Part shown: positions 62,776 through 64,000 of the stretch, one piece after another
Numbering within the stretch: the stretch's first letter is position 1
How the letters are laid out: every line of letters begins with the position of its first letter
Source: JADHLJ01 sp038146985
GTDB lineage: Bacteria > Pseudomonadota > Alphaproteobacteria > Thalassobaculales > Thalassobaculaceae
DNA: 64,000 nucleotides
Assembly: GCA_038146985.1 (NCBI GenBank)
Contig: JAYQSQ010000018.1
Span: forward strand, 1-64,000
Direction of reading: 5' to 3'
Made by a program: the position numbers and the translations under genes
Notes under the pieces: model-generated
Seen by the model: only the letters and a program-made list of their open reading frames with translations
What the model was told of the DNA's origin: nothing
Database searches by the model: none

Positions 62776-64000
62776 TCAGAAGAACACGTAGGACCGGACC
62801 ACCACATTCTTGCGGAACGGCGCGCCCTCGGGCGCCGTCGGGTCATAGCAGGCGCTGTGGAAGGACCAGCGCGAGACCGAGCCGTCGGTGACCGAGTCGT
62901 AGCACTTCAGCATCGAAACTTCGGTCGAGGTCTGCCGCGGGAACCAGTACCACTCGTGGTTTTCCCGATGGGTGAAGCGGGTGGTCTCGCCGACCCGGTC
63001 GTCGTAGATGCGGTAGTTATTGATATAGGGCTGATCCGCGAAGGACGGCCAGGCGCAGAGCACGAAGGGCCATTGCTGGACCGTCTCCATCGGCTTGGCG
63101 AGGTTGATCGACATGAAGCGGCGCGACATCTTCGCGTCCGCCTCGGCCTCGGTATAGGTCTGGGTGCGCCCGAAGTTGCGCAGATTGCGGGTCAGAAGCT
63201 CGCGGCAGCGGACCCGGCCGCTATTGTCGTTGAGATCATTGTGCACCAGGTTGACGTAATTCTCGTTGATGCCCGGATTCTTGGCGTCCTGATCCTCGGT
63301 GCGGTCGCCCTTGTAGGACTTGTCGAAGACGTCGTGGTTGTAGACCAGCGCATCGGTCGCGCCCGGGAAGAAGTCGAGCAGCAGCTTTTCGATCTCCGGA
63401 TAGAACACGCGCTCCACCTCGGCGGCGTCATAGAAGTTCCGGCACTTGGACTCGAGATGCGCGAGCGAGACGCCGAGCTTGTCCATGCAGTCGGGAGAGT
63501 TGGGAGAGAGGCCGGGATAGTAATCGCCGATCCGCCTTGCGTCCCGCAGAACCTTCGGGAAATAGAGCGCCCGGTTCTTGTTGTCGGTCTCATACTTGCG
63601 CAGCGCCTTGGCATCATCAGCGCGCGCCGGGTCCCGCCAAAGCGCGTTCGAAGGGACCACGGAATAAGAGGGGTGCTGGTTGATCGAATAGCGCAGCGGC
63701 AGCACCACGCCACCCTCCGGCGCGGTCATGTTGTTCTCTCGGATATAGGCGACGCATTCGTCATATTCCCGGAAGCCGGTGCCCCATTGGGTCTCGATCG
63801 GGCCGGCGGGTGCGGTTTCCAGCAACTCAAGGATGTCGTCGCCGACGCCGCCCTTGATCTGCTTGAACACGGCATCCATTGCCGCTGCGGTGCCGCCGTC
63901 GCCGTTCCGGTCGAAGGACATGTAGGAGAGGCCGCCATTGGCCGCGATCGGCGGCTCCTGTCCCTGGGTGAGCTGCAGCGGCGGGACATAGGGTGTATGG
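62776..64000 (-). CDS. CmcJ/NvfI-family oxidoreductase, 5' end beyond the window
   Basis: The visible part is about 408 residues, larger than the homologue at 887-1696. Markers: NYVNLVHNDLNDNSGRV with a His-x-Asp pair, WYWFPRQTSTEVSMLKCYDS, and the C-terminal FHSACYDPTAPEGAPFRKNVVVRSYVF. An ATG at 63921 is possible, but the frame stays open upstream to base 64000, so the true start probably lies outside. N-terminal 150 residues (VLPLRYSINQHPSYS, FPKVLRDARRIGDYYPG) are specific to this longer type. Metal/2-oxoglutarate use inferred from the family. Confidence 0.75.
   Translation of the reverse strand, partial: HTPYVPPLQLTQGQEPPIAANGGLSYMSFDRNGDGGTAAAMDAVFKQIKGGVGDDILELLETAPAGPIETQWGTGFREYDECVAYIRENNMTAPEGGVVLPLRYSINQHPSYSVVPSNALWRDPARADDAKALRKYETDNKNRALYFPKVLRDARRIGDYYPGLSPNSPDCMDKLGVSLAHLESKCRNFYDAAEVERVFYPEIEKLLLDFFPGATDALVYNHDVFDKSYKGDRTEDQDAKNPGINENYVNLVHNDLNDNSGRVRCRELLTRNLRNFGRTQTYTEAEADAKMSRRFMSINLAKPMETVQQWPFVLCAWPSFADQPYINNYRIYDDRVGETTRFTHRENHEWYWFPRQTSTEVSMLKCYDSVTDGSVSRWSFHSACYDPTAPEGAPFRKNVVVRSYVFF

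Overview
The window is high-GC DNA (roughly 60-65 % by eye) with dense genes, many ATGA-type overlaps, and mostly catabolic and transport content. The gene families and the short dispersed palindromes are typical of a free-living alphaproteobacterium. A TTAA-N7-TTAA box of the CtrA type next to perfect DnaA boxes supports this. Genus and species cannot be told from sequence alone. No rRNA, tRNA, CRISPR array, prophage or transposase was seen.

Layout. 0-1.7 kb: a CmcJ/NvfI-type oxidoreductase followed by a short-chain dehydrogenase. 1.9-7.5 kb: polA, a second SDR, and a copper-type MerR regulator leading an operon with cytochrome c, a cytochrome c'-like protein and a TPR protein. 7.6-9.6 kb: amidase and creatininase-family hydrolase. 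9.7-13.8 kb: polysaccharide deacetylase, AlkA-type glycosylase, and a PAS-GGDEF-EAL protein. 13.9-19.9 kb: an acidic membrane protein, an SRAP peptidase, a CysQ phosphatase, a quinone oxidoreductase, an RhlE helicase and an ICMT-like methyltransferase. 19.9-24.2 kb: ADP-forming acyl-CoA synthetase, MmgE/PrpD protein and a type II haloacid dehalogenase. 24.5-30.1 kb: an Opp/Dpp-type ABC importer. 30.2-34.5 kb: serine-glyoxylate aminotransferase and a 970-residue FAD/Fe-S oxidase. 34.8-40.7 kb: TauD dioxygenase, serine hydrolase, dehalogenase-like alpha/beta hydrolase, cupin, GNAT and agmatinase-family genes. 40.7-43.1 kb: two unknown envelope genes bracketed by AT-rich intergenic DNA, the second carrying the DnaA and CtrA boxes. 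43.1-46.2 kb: TusA, an SRPBCC protein, LysR and phosphonoacetate hydrolase. 46.3-50.7 kb: a B12-binding-type radical SAM protein with a glycosyltransferase-like partner, and an LLM oxidoreductase. 50.7-57.3 kb: GST, PAS_5 protein, a two-subunit Rieske dioxygenase, sulfotransferase, UxaA-family dehydratase and an MFS transporter. 57.5-64 kb: an EmrB-type transporter, a Rieske ferredoxin/unknown/amidohydrolase operon, a possible PD-(D/E)xK nuclease, a GlcG-like protein, paired palindromic repeats and a second CmcJ/NvfI protein cut by the window end.

The genes read as a scavenging genome that takes up and degrades nitrogenous, aromatic, phosphonate and possibly organohalogen compounds, embedded among housekeeping genes. 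A striking technical feature is that eleven genes between 3.8 and 31 kb are broken by small indels, whereas every gene from 31.4 to 64 kb is intact. The missing bases are mostly from G or A runs and the flanking protein sequence is perfectly conserved. This looks like consensus sequence error more than gene decay.

The most interesting leads are the DnaA/CtrA intergenic region at 42.6-42.95 kb, the textbook 19-bp-spacer CueR-type promoter in front of a cytochrome operon, the radical SAM/glycosyltransferase-like pair, two families of paired palindromic repeats, and the Rieske ferredoxin/134-residue protein/amidohydrolase operon.
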